Assembly (NCBI RefSeq): GCF_019320115.1
Contig: NC_089595.1
Span: 107,524,158 to 107,588,157 of the forward strand
Direction of reading: 5' to 3'
DNA length: 64,000 bases
Origin: Miscanthus floridulus
Taxonomy: Eukaryota > Streptophyta > Magnoliopsida > Poales > Poaceae
Shown here: positions 24,240 to 36,794 of the stretch, one piece after another
Layout of the letters: the number at the start of each line of letters is the position of its first letter
Position numbering within the stretch: the first letter of the stretch is position 1
Notes under the pieces: model-generated
Seen by the model: the letters and a program-made list of their open reading frames with translations, nothing else
The model's database searches: none
Told to the model about the DNA's origin: nothing
Program-made: the position numbers and the translations under genes

Positions 24240-25280
24240 TTACATGCCCTTGACGTTGCGTATGGGACCCATGCTAGAGATGGCCATGATCTTTTCGGGG
24301 TTGGCCTTGATGCCATGCTCGAATACAATGTATCTTAACAGCTTCCCCTTTGGAACCCCAAAAACACATTTTTTGGGATTCAGCTTAATGTTGAATCTGC
24401 GAAGGTTCGCGAATGTTGCGGCCAAATTTGTGATCAAGTCACAAGCTTGAGCTGTTTTGACCACTATGTCATCAACATAGATGGCGATTGTTGGTTTTGG
24501 CCGCTTGACCTAATTAGGCTGATCGAGTGGGTCGATTTGATCGGCGAAGCATTGCTGCATGCACCTTTGGTAGGTGGTGCCAGCGTTCTTCAGGCCGAAA
24601 GGCATAGTTACGTAGCAGTATGAACCATACGGGGTAATGAACGACGTTGCGAGCTGATCGGACTCTTTCATCGCAATCTGGTGATAGCCTGAGTAGGCAT
24701 CCAGAAAGGGGAGGATCTCGCAACCTGAGGTGGAGTCGACTATCTGGTCTATGCGCGGCAAAGGGAAGTGATCCTTTGGACACGCTTTGTTGAGGCCAGT
24801 ATAATCAACGCACATTCTCCACTTCTCGGTCTTCTTTTTAACAAGAACAGGATTGGCAAGCCAGTCGGAGTGGAATACCTCTCTGATGAATCCGGCCGCC
24901 AGGAGTTTGGTGATCTCTTCACCTATGGCCTTGCATCTCTCGTCGTCAAAGCGACGTAGGCGCTGCTTGGTGGGCTTCGAGCCTGGGATGAGGCACGGTG
25001 CGTGCTCGGTGACTTCCTGCGGTATGCCCGGTATGTCAGAAGGCTGCCATGCGAAGACATCACGATTAGTGTGCAGGAAGTCAACGAGCTCACATTCCTA
25101 TTTGGCTAGGAGCTGGGTCTTGATCCGCACCATCTTGGTTGGGTCGGTGGGGTCAATTCCCACCGCCTTGGTTTCCTCAAGCAAGCAGAAGGTCATCGAG
25201 GAGGTTGGTTTGTTATAGTCTAGGACTGCCAGGGGTGACGACTCCCCAAGCCGCGGAAGCTCGAACGAGTGGATGACCAC
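24240..25280 (-). pseudogene. Gypsy-C reverse transcriptase (decayed)
   Basis: The frame at 24815-24510 reads CVDYTGLNKACPKDHFPLP, then FLDAYSGYHQIAM, then PFGLKNAGTTYQRCM, which are RT core blocks of plant Ty3/Gypsy elements. The frame at 24464-24240 gives the later blocks (FNIKLNPKKCVFGVPKG). The YVDD segment falls near 24480, between frames. The frame at 25280-25098 is the preceding linker, ending at a TAG where Gln is expected. Confidence 0.8.
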
Positions 25281-25369
25281 GGTGGTGAGCTCAAAATGCT
25301 CGTGGTGTCACATGAAGGCGTGCGAGAAGGCGCTGCTCATGGTGATAACGCCATTTGGTCCCGGCATCT

Positions 25370-25795
25370 TCAGCTTGAGGTAGGTGTAGTTGGGGATTGC
25401 CATGAATTTGGCATAGCATGGCCACCCAAGATGGTGTGGTAGGACCCTAGAAAGTTTACCACTTCAAAGGCGAGGACCTCCGAGTGGAAGTTGGCTCGGT
25501 TGCTAAACGTGACGGGCAGGTCGATCTGCTCGAGCGGGTATGCCTGCACTCTTGGGATCACCCCGTGGAAGGGAGACCCCACTAGGTAGAGTTCCAACTA
25601 GGGTATGCGCATGGCGTTGAGGGTGTCGACGTAGAGGATGTTGAGGCCGCTGCCTCTGTCCACCAGCACCTTGGTGAGGCGCTTCTTGCGGATGATGGGG
25701 TTAATGACGAGCGGGTAATGTCCTAGTCTTGCAACATGGGAGGGATGGAAACTGTCTCTGTCCTTGCTCATCGCGCCTCCTTTCTTGGCTGCCAC
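25370..25795 (-). pseudogene. Gypsy-C protease region
   Basis: The frame at 25795-25598 contains KVLVDRGSGLNILYVDTL, the aspartic protease active-site block. The residue after the Asp is Arg where Gly is usual. The frame at 25597-25370 (LYLVGSPFHGVIP, then FLGSYHTILGG) follows after one stop. Confidence 0.75.
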
Positions 25796-25929
25796 CTCTT
25801 TGCCATCCCCCCTTTTGGCCTACTGACCTTTCGGAGAAAACATTTGAGGAGCTCGCAGTCCTTGTAGAGGTGTTTGACGAGGTAGGCATGGTTTGTGCAT
25901 GGACTGTCCATGAGCTTGTTGAAGTGGTT

Positions 25930-28026
25930 AGGTAGCCCCTGCTAGGGCTACTTGCCCGTGTGATCAGTCGTGGCAACCAATACGTTGTTGTCCGATCAGC
26001 ACTGATGTTTTTTGTTCTTCTTGCCCCTCTATGTGGAGGGGCCCTCATCTTGGTCCATGCGCTTGGCCTTGCCTTTGTCCCGGCCTCCGTTGAAGACCAC
26101 TCCGACTGCCTCCTCGCTAGAGGCGTGGTTAGTGGCGACGTCGAGCATGTCATGGGTGGTATGGGGCTTTAGGCAGCCAAGCTTGTGGATTAGGGACTCA
26201 CAGGTCATCTCGGAGAGGAATGTGCTGATGACGTCCACGTCGATGACATTAGGGTGGGAGTTGCATCATTGGGAGAACCTGCAGATGTAATCCTGTAGGG
26301 ATTCACTAGGCTCCTGCTAGCAGCTCTTGAGGTCCCAAGAGTTTTCTGGGCGAACATACGTCGCCTAGAAATTTTCGACGAAGACCCTCTTGAGGTCCGC
26401 CCAGTCACGGATGTTGTTGTGCAGGAGGAATTCAAGCCATGCCTAAACATGTTCCCCCACGCAGATGGGGAGATACTAGATGATGAAATAGTCATCATCC
26501 ACCCCTCTGGTTCGGTAGGCGAGTCAGAAATCTTCAAGCCAAATACCAGGGTTTATCTCCCTGGTGTACTTGGTGATGTTGGTGGGCGGTTGAAAGCGCC
26601 ATGGGAACGGTGCTCTCTGGATTCGCTGATCAAAGGCATATGGTCCTGGGCCCTTAGGGTTGGGACTCTGGTCGTCTGGTCAGCGACCATGCCTGGGGCG
26701 CTTTACACCGCTCCCCTCAATGGTTTGGCCGAGACCCGCGTCGCCTGCCCTCATCGCCGCCTGGTGGTCGTCATCATCATGCCAGGCCTGATGCCGGTTG
26801 CTGATGACGCTATGAGCATCTTGGTGCGGAGTGGGCCATCTATGTACCAATGGTCGGTGTAGAGCAGGCGCTAGGTTAGACCGCGGTGCGGCCACTGCCT
26901 CTCGAGCCGCACTTGGTGGCTGTAGCGGTGAGCGGATGGAGCGATCCATCTGGCGCATTCCCACTCCCCCAGTAGGGATAGAGGGCACATGTTGGAGTCA
27001 TGATGCGGAGCTTTTTGCCTATTGAATGGCAACGGCTTCTACCAGCACCCGAAGGTTCCGGTAGACCACCCGCTCCTAGGGGTCGATGGGCTTGAGAACG
27101 CCGCGCAGAAGCATTGCCGCAGCAGCGATGTTCTGGCTAGCTCGAATGAACTATGGGAGGTTGTTCCCCTCGTTTATGATGTTGTGTTGGACCTGGCGGG
27201 CGTGACCCCGGGAGCCACCCACCGAGTCATGCGCATGGGGCGCAACGTGCTGTACCGAGCGCGCCGGCATAGGCGGCGGCTGGTTCTACCGCCGTTGTCG
27301 TAGTTCCTTGGCGTGCACTTGCACAAACGCGAGGGCCCCCACACATGGGTTCGGAGGAGTGTGAGTCTACATAGACCCCGCAATGACCAGCGACTGTCCT
27401 AGAGCATCTACCATAGCGCACTCCCGGGATGGGCGGTGGCTAGGTGATATATCGCCAATGCTAGAGCCATCACTCTCACCCTCGTCATCCGTGAGTTCAT
27501 GGAAAGTGGTAGGAGCATAGCTCACTATTCCCATGAACTCAGATGTGAGAGGGGATGGCGGCAGCGTCCTTCAGAGACCCCAAGCATACGCGTCCGCGGG
27601 GAACGTGAGGCCGTAGGGGAACCGGTCGTATGGTGTTCATGGTGTGGTCAATACGGTCCCTCTAGATAATTGGCTGGAGATAGTAAATAGAGAGTAAATA
27701 ATAGTATGCATATTACTTACAGTGGGGTTTGAGCAGAGAGTTTGCTCAGAATGAAGCGTAGATGCCACGTCATTGAAGTTGTCGTGCGTTCCGAAGCTGA
27801 TGGAGGGCGCCCCTCTGATGGGTGCCAAAACGAGAGCCTCCTCGCGGAGGTGTAGTACCCCGAGCCGGTCGGCAATGAAGTCTAGGCTTCCAAAGAGGAA
27901 GGCCTAGGATGGCTCGGAGACAGGGGGAACCCACATCCCAATAGGTGGGAGTGCGGGAAACTCCAGTGAGCCAAAGCGAATCATATCACCTAAGCCCGCC
28001 ATGGCGATGGTGGCAGAAAAGTCCAT
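25930..28026 (-). pseudogene. Gypsy-C gag (decayed)
   Basis: The N-terminus starts about 28026 as MDFSATIAMAGLGDMIRFGS. The capsid-like core is seen around 26540-26029 (for example DVISTFLSEMTCESLIHKLG). Several stops and shifts separate the pieces. No intact CCHC knuckle was found. Gag forms the particle in which reverse transcription occurs. Confidence 0.65.
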
Positions 28027-28080
28027 TCGATGACCAAAAAGTGTTGAACGTACAACGTCTTCCCCACGAACGGCGCCAAC

Positions 28081-29356
28081 TATCATTACAGAAAGTGACC
28101 AACAAGTAAATATTTGTAGTTTTGCCATACATTGTGATTGGAGGTGGCCTAGCACTCAATGACATAGGGTTTATACTGGTTCAGGCAACATGCCCTACGT
28201 TCAGTTTGAGTCAGTCAGTGACTTTATTCCTGAGCCTAGATGCTCAAAGTTTGCAGCGGGGTTACAAACGAGAAGGAGAAAGATGGGGGGTACAAGAGGT
28301 CCGGTTGGACTCTGGTCAGAGGGACCAAAAGCGATGGGAGCCCCGCTATGAGCTAAGTGCACAAGTGTGTGCTCGTGGTTCGAACCTGGCGGCTCGGTGA
28401 CTGTGTACTAGTGAACTCGATCGATCTAATGAATCTAAATCAACCAGGATGAGCTTGAATGAATCTGATGAATGTTGGGAGAGAGCGCATCCCCTTTTAT
28501 AGATGAAGGGGATGGCATTACAAGTGAGAGGGAGAGAGTACGTATGCTTCTGGTCCTTGTTGCCCACGCCGGTGGGTACAAGATGATGGTAGGCGCCCAC
28601 AACACTGTTGGATGCTAGATGCATGTGGGAGGTTGTGTTGTCTTCTTCGAGTATGGCAGACGCCAGCGCCTGCCACACTGTCGAGACCTGGAGGCATGCA
28701 AGGGGTTTTACCATGTTCACCTAGTACTGTAAATGTCGGCACCCACAACATCGTCGATGCCCAGAGGCATGTGTGGGAGCCTTACCGTAAGGGAGTTAAT
28801 GGAGCCCACAATACTGTAGGGGAAAATATCGACGCCTACAACACTGTTTGGGCTCTGTCGTGCCAGGGAAGTTGCAGAGTATTGTTTCTATAGGTGCATA
28901 GGGTGTGGACCCTGGTATTGCGGTTTGACTTGTGCGTCTCGCCTTGCTTTCTCCATTCATTCCCTAGTCCTAACCGAGCGGGTGTCCCTGGTCGGTTGGT
29001 TCTAGTCGGCTCTGATTGTGCTAGTCGGAGAAGAGCAGTGAACAGGGGTTTGGTGCACCCCCGGTTGAAGACGCGGGTTGGAGTCGGAAGTAGTGCTTTA
29101 GCCTGGCCTTCCGGTCAAAGAGGCCGTCCGGAGGCGGGCTGGATACCGGAGCGAGCGCTCCGGTTGGAGAGGTGGGCCCGAGTTGGAAGACGGGTGTCGT
29201 TCCTCCTCGGCCAGACCTTCCGGTCGGTGATTGGATTGCCCTTCTAGCCTGTCGTTGAGATACCTAGGCTGGCCCACGAGTTGCACGTTGTCTGCTTGGA
29301 CCGAGCCTCTGTTGGGAAGTCGGTCCGCGAGGGACCCCGGGTTTATGAACCCGACA
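28081..29356 (-). repeat. Gypsy-C right LTR (5' LTR of the element)
   Basis: It aligns with the left LTR over its whole length. Its terminus reads TATCATTACAG instead of TGTCGGTGCAG, so the terminal TG is mutated. Primer-binding sequence GTTGGCGCCGTTCG is adjacent on the minus strand. Confidence 0.9.
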
Positions 29357-30382
29357 CCAGTTATTGATCTTGTTATAATTAATGTTTTATTAATTATAAT
29401 AAAATCACTCGATTGATATAGAGATAGATCGGCATCATATCATCTTAATTGGTCATCCATTGATCTGGTCACGCTTTAAATATTATAATTGATTGCTTAA
29501 TTCCGCTAGATCTGCTGTTTTATCTCTATTCTAATCAGACATAGTATGCATCTAAAGACATGTTTTAATCTTGAATAAACTCACTAGTTAATGAGATCTA
29601 ATCTAATGACACTACCATAGCTGCATCGATCCGGTCGAACCTCATTGGAAAGACTTTAGATTAGAAATTATCGATTAGTGGTCTTGTTCATGATCAAGAT
29701 ATGTACTCTATTTATTTACTATGACTGCATCGGCTATTTTAGCCGATTTTCCTACTCTCACGCATATAGCATGTTTTCATGAATCAGTCAATATATAGAA
29801 GGTTTTATAGATTCTTTGGCTTTAGTTTGTTATCATTATCATAGCTGCATCGATCCGATCAAACCTCACTATTGATGATAATAGATTAGACTCAAAACTA
29901 TTTGTAGATTCATTTATATTAGACAGTTGATTTGTTCACATGTTATACTTTTTTCATCAAAATTATCGGCTCGACGCTTTATATCGATCGTGTTCTATTT
30001 AGTCGATGATGCTTTCTGATGTTCCATGAACATCGATTATTTTGATTCATATCATTATCATTTAATATTAGCTGATAATCCTTGATTTAAAGATCTTCAT
30101 TTTATGGATCCGCTGGATATCGACTATTTAGTCGATAGCCTCATTAAATCGGCTATCTAGCCGTACATTTGGAATTATTTGGTGCAACACCAACATGTTC
30201 CACCTTAAATTACTGATAAGATTTTTTCTCCTTATCAATTATAGGTCAAATTGACTGGCACGTCATTAGGTTTTTAGAATCGGCTGGTTCTGTGTTGAAG
30301 CCAAGTAGATCTCTGGTCTCGTTTCACTCAGATCTTTCGGCTTGCTGTGTGTTGATCACATCGCCATATTTTTATGTCAACA
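29357..30382 (+). repeat. Gypsy-A 5' LTR, piece 3
   Basis: CCAGTTATTGATCTTGTTAT through TTTTTATGTCAACA matches 44227-45258. It carries two copies of the motif CATCGATCCGGTCGAACCTC and the hairpin ATCGGCTATTTTAGCCGAT at 29729-29747. Confidence 0.88.
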
Positions 30383-30420
30383 TACTTTTTGGCATGCCCA
30401 GTGGGACCACAATCGTCATA

Positions 30421-32437
30421 GCGGTTCACAACAAGAAGAACATTCTTATGGTACCTTATTAAGACTTACCTGATGAGGATAAAGATGTCATTGGTAAGGC
30501 TATAGAGGAGTTTCAGAACAAGTGCTTATTGTCATACACCAAAATATGTGACAATAAAGTTGTTCAGAAATATCCACTATCGAGAGTTTTGATGCATGAA
30601 CAGTCAGATACAGACGAAGCTGATGATAGGCGTTTCTTTGTAGAGGCTATCAACAAATTTGTTCAGGATGCAATGCTGAATCTTAATACAACTTTCTTGA
30701 ATATATTCCATAATACCATAAAGGAGGTGTTTCATGGATTTCCACTTGATCAGGTTGGACTAGCTTATTACAATATTTCGCATTCATCGACTCAGGGGAC
30801 TAATCAAGTCGGTACTAGCCATCAAGAAGTAGCACTAGCTAAGAGTGATGATGCCCAGGCAATTCAGAATACTCTGAGCAAATTCAGGGTGCTACTACTA
30901 ATCAAATGCAATATAATCTTGGATCATCAGTACAGCATGTGCAACAGCCGATATGGCAAGTTCAGAATCAGATGGTTAATTTAGTATATCAGGCCAAATA
31001 CCATCATCGGCTTAAAAAATAGCACCATCGGTTCAAATAATTCATGAAGATACAGATCCTAATGTTTTCAATCAGAGATTTCAAACTGTAAATCAGCAAG
31101 GGTCTCAACAGATAGATATTCCACAAGGATATCATTATGGTTCAGATTATAAAACCCTCAATATGATTCCAAATCTAGGATATCAAGGCACTCAAAATTT
31201 CAATCTACAGATGGGTCAACAATTGCCAAGAAATTCAAATTCAAATGCTGATGAATTGTTGCTCAGAGTAACCGAAATGATGAAAAATTAGTTTGGTTTA
31301 AAACCAAAAGGGCATATCTTTTCGTACAAACGTCCATATCCAGAGTGGTATGATTTAGTGGCCCTTCCTACGAACTATAGGCTTCTAGAATTTGCTAAGT
31401 TCACTAGTCAAGATAGCACAAGTATAATAGAACATGTTAATCGATATCCTACTTAGTTGGGTGAAGCCTTTGTTGAAGAAGCGCATCGATTTCTTTTCTT
31501 CTCTTTGTCCCTGTCAAGATCAGCTTTCACTTGGTTTTTATCACTAGCGATTAATTCTATTACCAATTGGAGTGATCTTGAAAAGAAATTTCATACATAT
31601 TTCTATAGTGAGATAGGGGAAAGAAAGATCATAGATTTAACAACTATAAAGCAAAGAGCTAATGAATCGGGTGCTGAGTTCCTTTGGAGGTTCCGAGAAA
31701 CAAGAAACTTATGCTTTTCGTTGAATTTGACTGATGATCAGCTAGCTGTGTTGGCCGTTCAAGGAATGTTGCCAACATAGAAAGAAAAGCTGTTTGGGTA
31801 AGAATTTGACAATTTAGGTCAATTAGCTCAACGGGTGGCAGCATTTAATAGCCAATTCTAGAATATGCGTACAGATACCTGATTCCAGAAGAATGCTGCA
31901 ATCGCTGAGGCTTATAATCCATATTTAGTCGATGATGATGATGAAGAAGAGGAAATTGCCGTAGCTGAATGGAATTGGGGTAAAAAGATAGTAATGGTTC
32001 TAAATCCTTAGGGAAAAGAAGTTGAAGAAAGTTATAATTTTGATGTTACAAAAGCAGACAAACTTTTTGATTTTTTGCTTAAGAAGGGACATATTAAACT
32101 ACCTACCAATCATGTTATATTACCTCCTGAATAGTTGAAGAATAAGAAGTTCTACAAGTACCATAACACTACTTCTCATACTACTAATGATTGTAGGATA
32201 TTTTGGCAGCATATTCAGAGGGCTATTCAACAAGGGAAGCTTAAATTTGATACAGCTTGGAAAATGAAAGTTGATGATAATCCTTTCCCAAAGGATCAGA
32301 ACATGGTTGATGCTAAGTTGTTCAAATGGAAAACTAAAGTTTTGACATCAGTTAGGGCAAGAGAAACTAGAATAGTTGATCCGAAGATGCAAATATCGAC
32401 TAATGAATATAGAGAAATTAAAAGGCGTCGAGACTAA
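30421..32437 (+). pseudogene. Gypsy-A gag (decayed)
   Basis: The best pieces are 30529-30984, 31457-31780 (FTWFLSLAINSITNWSDLEK, then FLWRFRETRNLC) and 32135-32437 (KFYKYHNTTSHTTNDCRIF). The middle piece is the retrotransposon gag core. The last resembles the CCHC-like C-terminal segment but lacks a full knuckle. In-frame stops at 31454, 31778, 31799, 31859 and 32132 all fall where Gln fits. Confidence 0.75.
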
Positions 32438-33135
32438 CAAAAGAGCCAATATGAGCAGAGAGAAACGTCGAGAGATGGTGCAATGAGACCACATGTTACA
32501 TCTCGAATTCTATTAAATAAATGGCAATAGCAGAAGGAGAAAGATTATCAGCACTAGTTAGAAGAGAAGGAATGTCAACATCAACAAGGAGAAGAGAGAT
32601 ATGAAAGAGAACAAGTTGAGTCACATTGGATTTGCCTTTTCTTTAGACATTGTTGGAATGAAGGTTTGAGATTGCCTACTAGAAATAATTGCCCAGAATA
32701 TAGCAAACAATATTGGGAGTTTAGGCAATCTCAAGTCAACCGCCGGTCTCTCCATGATCGAATTGAATATCAACATAATGATGTGGATCGACGCTTAATA
32801 AATAAAAGCATTCATGATCGGCTTGGAAAATGAGTTGTTGATCAGAACTAGGCCGATTATGAAGAAGAAGATGATGAAGAGTATGTTTGGCAGGAAGGAC
32901 AATGGTGTCTAGGAGGTTTAACAAGAAGTCAGAAGAGAAGAGTACAACACCTAAGGAGCAGAGAATTAGAACAGACTAAAAAATCTAGTAAACCGTAAGT
33001 ATGGCGTGCTAAACAAACAGCCAATAAGGGTCAACCATCAGCTAATATTCAAATGCTTTTCTTTTACCATATGAATTTAAAGCTCCAACAGATCAAGAAG
33101 TCTATTCGGATTTTGATGAATTAGAGTATGAAGAG

Positions 33136-33695
33136 ATGACAACCCAGTTGACATTGATACAACAAGCTATATTTGATAAACCAGTTAAGCATCGACATTT
33201 GAAGGCTTTATATGTGAAAGGTTTTGTCGATGGGATGTCGATGAGTAAAATATTAGTTGATAGAGGCACCTCTATTAATTTGATGCCTTATACTACTTTT
33301 CGCAAGCTTGGTAAAGGACCAGAAGATCTGATTGAGACTGACATGATGCTTAAGGATTTTAGGGGTAATGCGTCCAAGACCAGGGGGCAATAAATGTTGA
33401 ATTGACAATTGGAAGTAAAACTTTGCTCACTACGTTCTTTGTCATTGATGGAAAGGGTTCATATAGTTTACTCATTGGTCGTGATTGGATTCATGTCAAT
33501 TGTTGTGTACCATTGACTATGCATCAATGCTTGATTCAGTGGCATGGAGACAATGTTGAGCTAGTTCATGCTGATGATTATGTGAGTATAGCAACAGTTG
33601 ATCCAATGTATTGGGAACTAGAAGATTTTGAGTGTTTTTCTGGCAAGCGATGGGAAGGAGGCTCATTAGATTCAATGATGAAGGGCAACAGTTGA
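33136..33695 (+). pseudogene. Gypsy-A protease region
   Basis: KILVDRGTSINLMPYTTF at about 33247-33300 is the aspartic protease active-site block. The usual Gly after Asp is Arg. A second frame (33402-33695) continues with LTTFFVIDGKGSYSLLIGRD, the protease flap and following strands. One frameshift separates them. Confidence 0.75.
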
Positions 33696-33726
33696 TCCGA
33701 GTAGTCGGCTCTAAAAGTTTGTTTTA

Positions 33727-34905
33727 ATGGATAATCCAATAGATGGCACAGATAGTAAACTAGGACATAGCTTTACATCGGCCGATGAGTTAGAAGAAAT
33801 AGATATTGGTCCTGGAGATAGGCCTAGGCCAACGTATGTAAGTGCTAAATTGGATCTTGAATATAAACAAGAATTGATAGATTTTTTAAAGGAATTTAAA
33901 GATTGTTTTGCTTGAGAATATTATGAAATGCCTGGCTTAAATCGATCAATTATTGAACACCGGTTGCCAATCAAACCTGGATATCGGCCATTTAAACAAG
34001 CTCCAAGGAGATTTAATCCAAATGTTCTTGATGATATTAAGAAGGAGACTGAAAGACTACTAGAAGCAAAATTTATCCGACCTTGCCGATATGCAGAGTG
34101 GATATCGAGTGTAGTTCTTGTGTATAAGAAAAATGGGAAGTTGAGAGTCTGTATTGATTTCAGAGATTTGAACAAGGTTACACCGATGGATGGTTATCCG
34201 ATGCCAATAGCCGATATGTTGGTAGATGCAACAGTCAGGCACAAGGTAATTAGTTTTATGGATGGTAATGTAGGTTATAATCAAATTTTTATGGCTAAAG
34301 AAGACATGACAAAAACAACCTTTAGGTGCCTCGATGTAATCAGTTTATTTGAATAGGCTGTGATAACTTTTGGATTGAAGAATGCTAGTGCAACTTATTA
34401 GAGGGCAATGAATTATATTTTTCATAAGTTGATCGGCAGGATAGTTGAAATCTATATTGATGATGTGGTGGTGAAATCCAAATGAGACAAAGAACATCTA
34501 GCTGATCTACGGGAGACTTTGGAGTGCGTAAGAAAATATGGTTTAAAGACGAATCCTAATAAGTGTGCCTTTGGAGTGTCAGCTAGATAATTTTTGGGTT
34601 TTATGGTCCACGAGAGAGGAATTGAGATTGGTCAGAAAAGTATGAAAGCAATTGATGAGGCAGTACCTCCAACTAATAAAACAAAATTACAATCTCTGCT
34701 TGGTAAGATTAATTTTATCAGAAGGTTTATTTCAAATATGTTAGAAAGGGTTCTACCGTTTTCTCCTTTGTTGAAGTTGAAAAATGATCAAGAATTTAAA
34801 TGGGGTGACGTACAACAAAAAGCGTTTGAGGAGATAAAAGAGTATATGAAATCTCCACCTATGCTGGTTCAGAAACAAGATTGGGTCAAACGATTGGGTC
34901 GACCT
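33727..34905 (+). pseudogene. Gypsy-A reverse transcriptase (decayed)
   Basis: Consecutive blocks are HRLPIKPGYRPFKQAPRRF, VVLVYKKNGKLRVCIDFRDL, FMDGNVGYNQIFMA, FGLKNASATY, and catalytic YIDDVVVKS at about 34453. These are followed by the thumb (NPNKCAFGVSAR, FISNMLERVLPFSPLLK). Stops lie at 33913, 34354, 34399, 34483 and 34588; three of these sit at Gln positions. Coding order is otherwise intact. Confidence 0.85.
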
Positions 34906-35640
34906 TGATGCAAGAGTTTGAAGGAAAGGAACATGTTGTTTTCTATTTAAGTAGAAGACTTTTAGATCCAGAAACAAGATATTTTCCTATTGAAAAGTTA
35001 TGCTTATGCTTATATTTCTCCTACATTAAATTGCGACATTATTTATTATCGGCTAAGTGTATAGTTGTGTCTAAAGCCGATGTGATCAAACACATGTTGT
35101 CAATGCCGATATTAAATGGGAGAACGAGAAAGTGGATTCTAGCATTATCAAAATTTGACTTGAGGTATCAATCGGCTAAAGTAGTCAAAAGACAAGTGAT
35201 GGCTGATTTTATTACTCAACACCATAAACCAAGCATCGGCTATGTGGAACCTATGCCTTGGACATTGTTCTTTGATGGATCATCGTGCAAGCAAGGTGGT
35301 GGCATTGGTATTGTTATTATTTCGCCTCGGAGGGCAAGTTTTGAGTATGCCTTTCAAACCAAACCAATGACCACCAATAATCAAGCAAAATATGAAGCTA
35401 TTCTTAAGGGACTTTAACTTCTTCAGGAAGTAAAGGCCGAGTCAATTGAAATATTTGAAGATTCACAGTTAGTTATTAATCAGTTGATCGGCCTATATGA
35501 ATGTAAAGATGATATTCTGAAGGGATACCATAATGAATATCGAAAGTTACTTGAGGAGTTTCCTCTTACTCCTCTATAGCATATTCCAAGAGCACAAAAT
35601 CAAGAGGCCAATCAGTTAGCTCAGAATACGTCAAGCTATC
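34905..35640 (+). pseudogene. Gypsy-A RNase H (decayed)
   Basis: LSRRLLDPETRYFPIEKLC is the RT-RNase H connection. WTLFFDGSSCKQGGGIGIVI starts RNase H with its first Asp, and NNQAKYEAILKGL holds the catalytic Glu. Stops at 35415 and 35577 replace Gln codons. Confidence 0.8.
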
Positions 35641-35642
35641 GA

Positions 35643-36790
35643 GTGTTCCAAGAAATCTTAAGTAGTGAGACCTTGGCTAATGATTGGAGAATTGAAATAG
35701 CCAATTACCTCAAGAATCCATCAGAGAAGGTTACCAGAAAATTAAGATATAAATCGACTAAGTATGTTTTGTTAGATGATCAGTTGTATTATAAAATAGT
35801 CGATGGGATTTTGCTTAAATGTTTAAGTCAAGAAGAAGCAAGAGTATTGATGGGAGAAGTGCATGAAGGAATATGCGGAGCTCATCAATCGGCTTATAAA
35901 ATGAAATGGGTTATTCGCATGTCTGGATATTTTTGGCCAACAATATTAGAAGATTGTTTTGAATATTACAAGGGGTCTCAGGATTGTCAGCGTTTTGATA
36001 ATGTTCAGAAATCACCCACGTTAGCTATGAACCCAATAATTAAGCCATGACCATTCTGAGGATGGAGAATTGATTTAATTAGCCAGATTTTTCCACCTTC
36101 AAGTAGAGGGCACAAGTTTATATTGGTAGCAACAAATTATTTTATCAAGTGGGTTGAGGCGATTCCTTTGAAAATAGTAACTTCAAAGAATATGATTGAT
36201 TTTATCAGGGAGCATATTGTTTATCATTTTAGGATTCCTCAAACCATTACTATTGATCAAGGGGCAATGTTCACATTAGAAGAATTCAGAGATTTTGCTG
36301 CTAGGTTGGGAATTACATTACTAAATTCTTCTCCTTATTATGCTTAAGATAATGGCCAGGTAGATGCGTCCAATCAAATTTTGATTAAGTTGATTAAGAA
36401 AAAAATTGAAGAGCAACCAGGGAAGTGGTACCTGAGACTTAATGAAGCATTGTGGGCATATAGGATGGCTAGCTATGGATTGATTAAATCACCACCTTAT
36501 GAGTTAGTATATGGGCATAATGCAGTTCTTCCTTGGGAGATTCAGACTGGATCAAGATGTATTACATTGCAAAATGATTTGATAGCCGATATCTATAAAA
36601 ACCTTATGATGGATGATTTGGAGGACTTAAGTTGTCATCGGCTACGCGCTCTTAAAAATATTGTGGCCAATAAATTAAGGGTTGTAAGGCATTATAATAA
36701 AAGGTCAAGAACAAACAGTTTTGCGAAGGAGAGTTAGTTTGGAAAGTAAGATTACTGATTAGGTCTAGAGACAGCAGGTTTGGCAAATGG
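35643..36790 (+). pseudogene. Gypsy-A integrase, main part (decayed)
   Basis: The zinc-binding block (HEGICGAHQSAYKMKW, then EDCFEYYKGSQDCQ) has Ser in place of the third expected Cys. The core shows GWRIDLISQIF, TIDQGAMFTLEEF and VDASNQILIKLIKKK. The catalytic Glu position is Asp (GTA GAT) near 36361. The C-terminal part runs to GLANGR at about 36790, where a solo LTR interrupts it. Stops lie at 36048, 36057 and 36345. Confidence 0.82.
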
Positions 36791-36794
36791 TCGA

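Larger units (their letters stand above)
17879..29356 (-). mobile_element. Gypsy-C: full-length reversed Ty3/Gypsy (Tat-like) element
   Basis: Two 1276-bp LTRs (17879-19154 and 28081-29356) bound an 8.9-kb interior. The target duplication CCAGT lies at 17874-17878 and 29357-29361. Read on the minus strand, the right LTR is followed by GTTGGCGCCGTTCGTGGGG, the primer-binding side, so the element runs right to left. It has gag, protease, RT, RNase H and integrase, then a 3-kb non-coding 3' region rich in tandem repeats. In the first 190 or so aligned LTR bases I count 17 differences, 16 of them transitions, so it is not recent. The right LTR has lost its canonical TG start. Confidence 0.93.
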
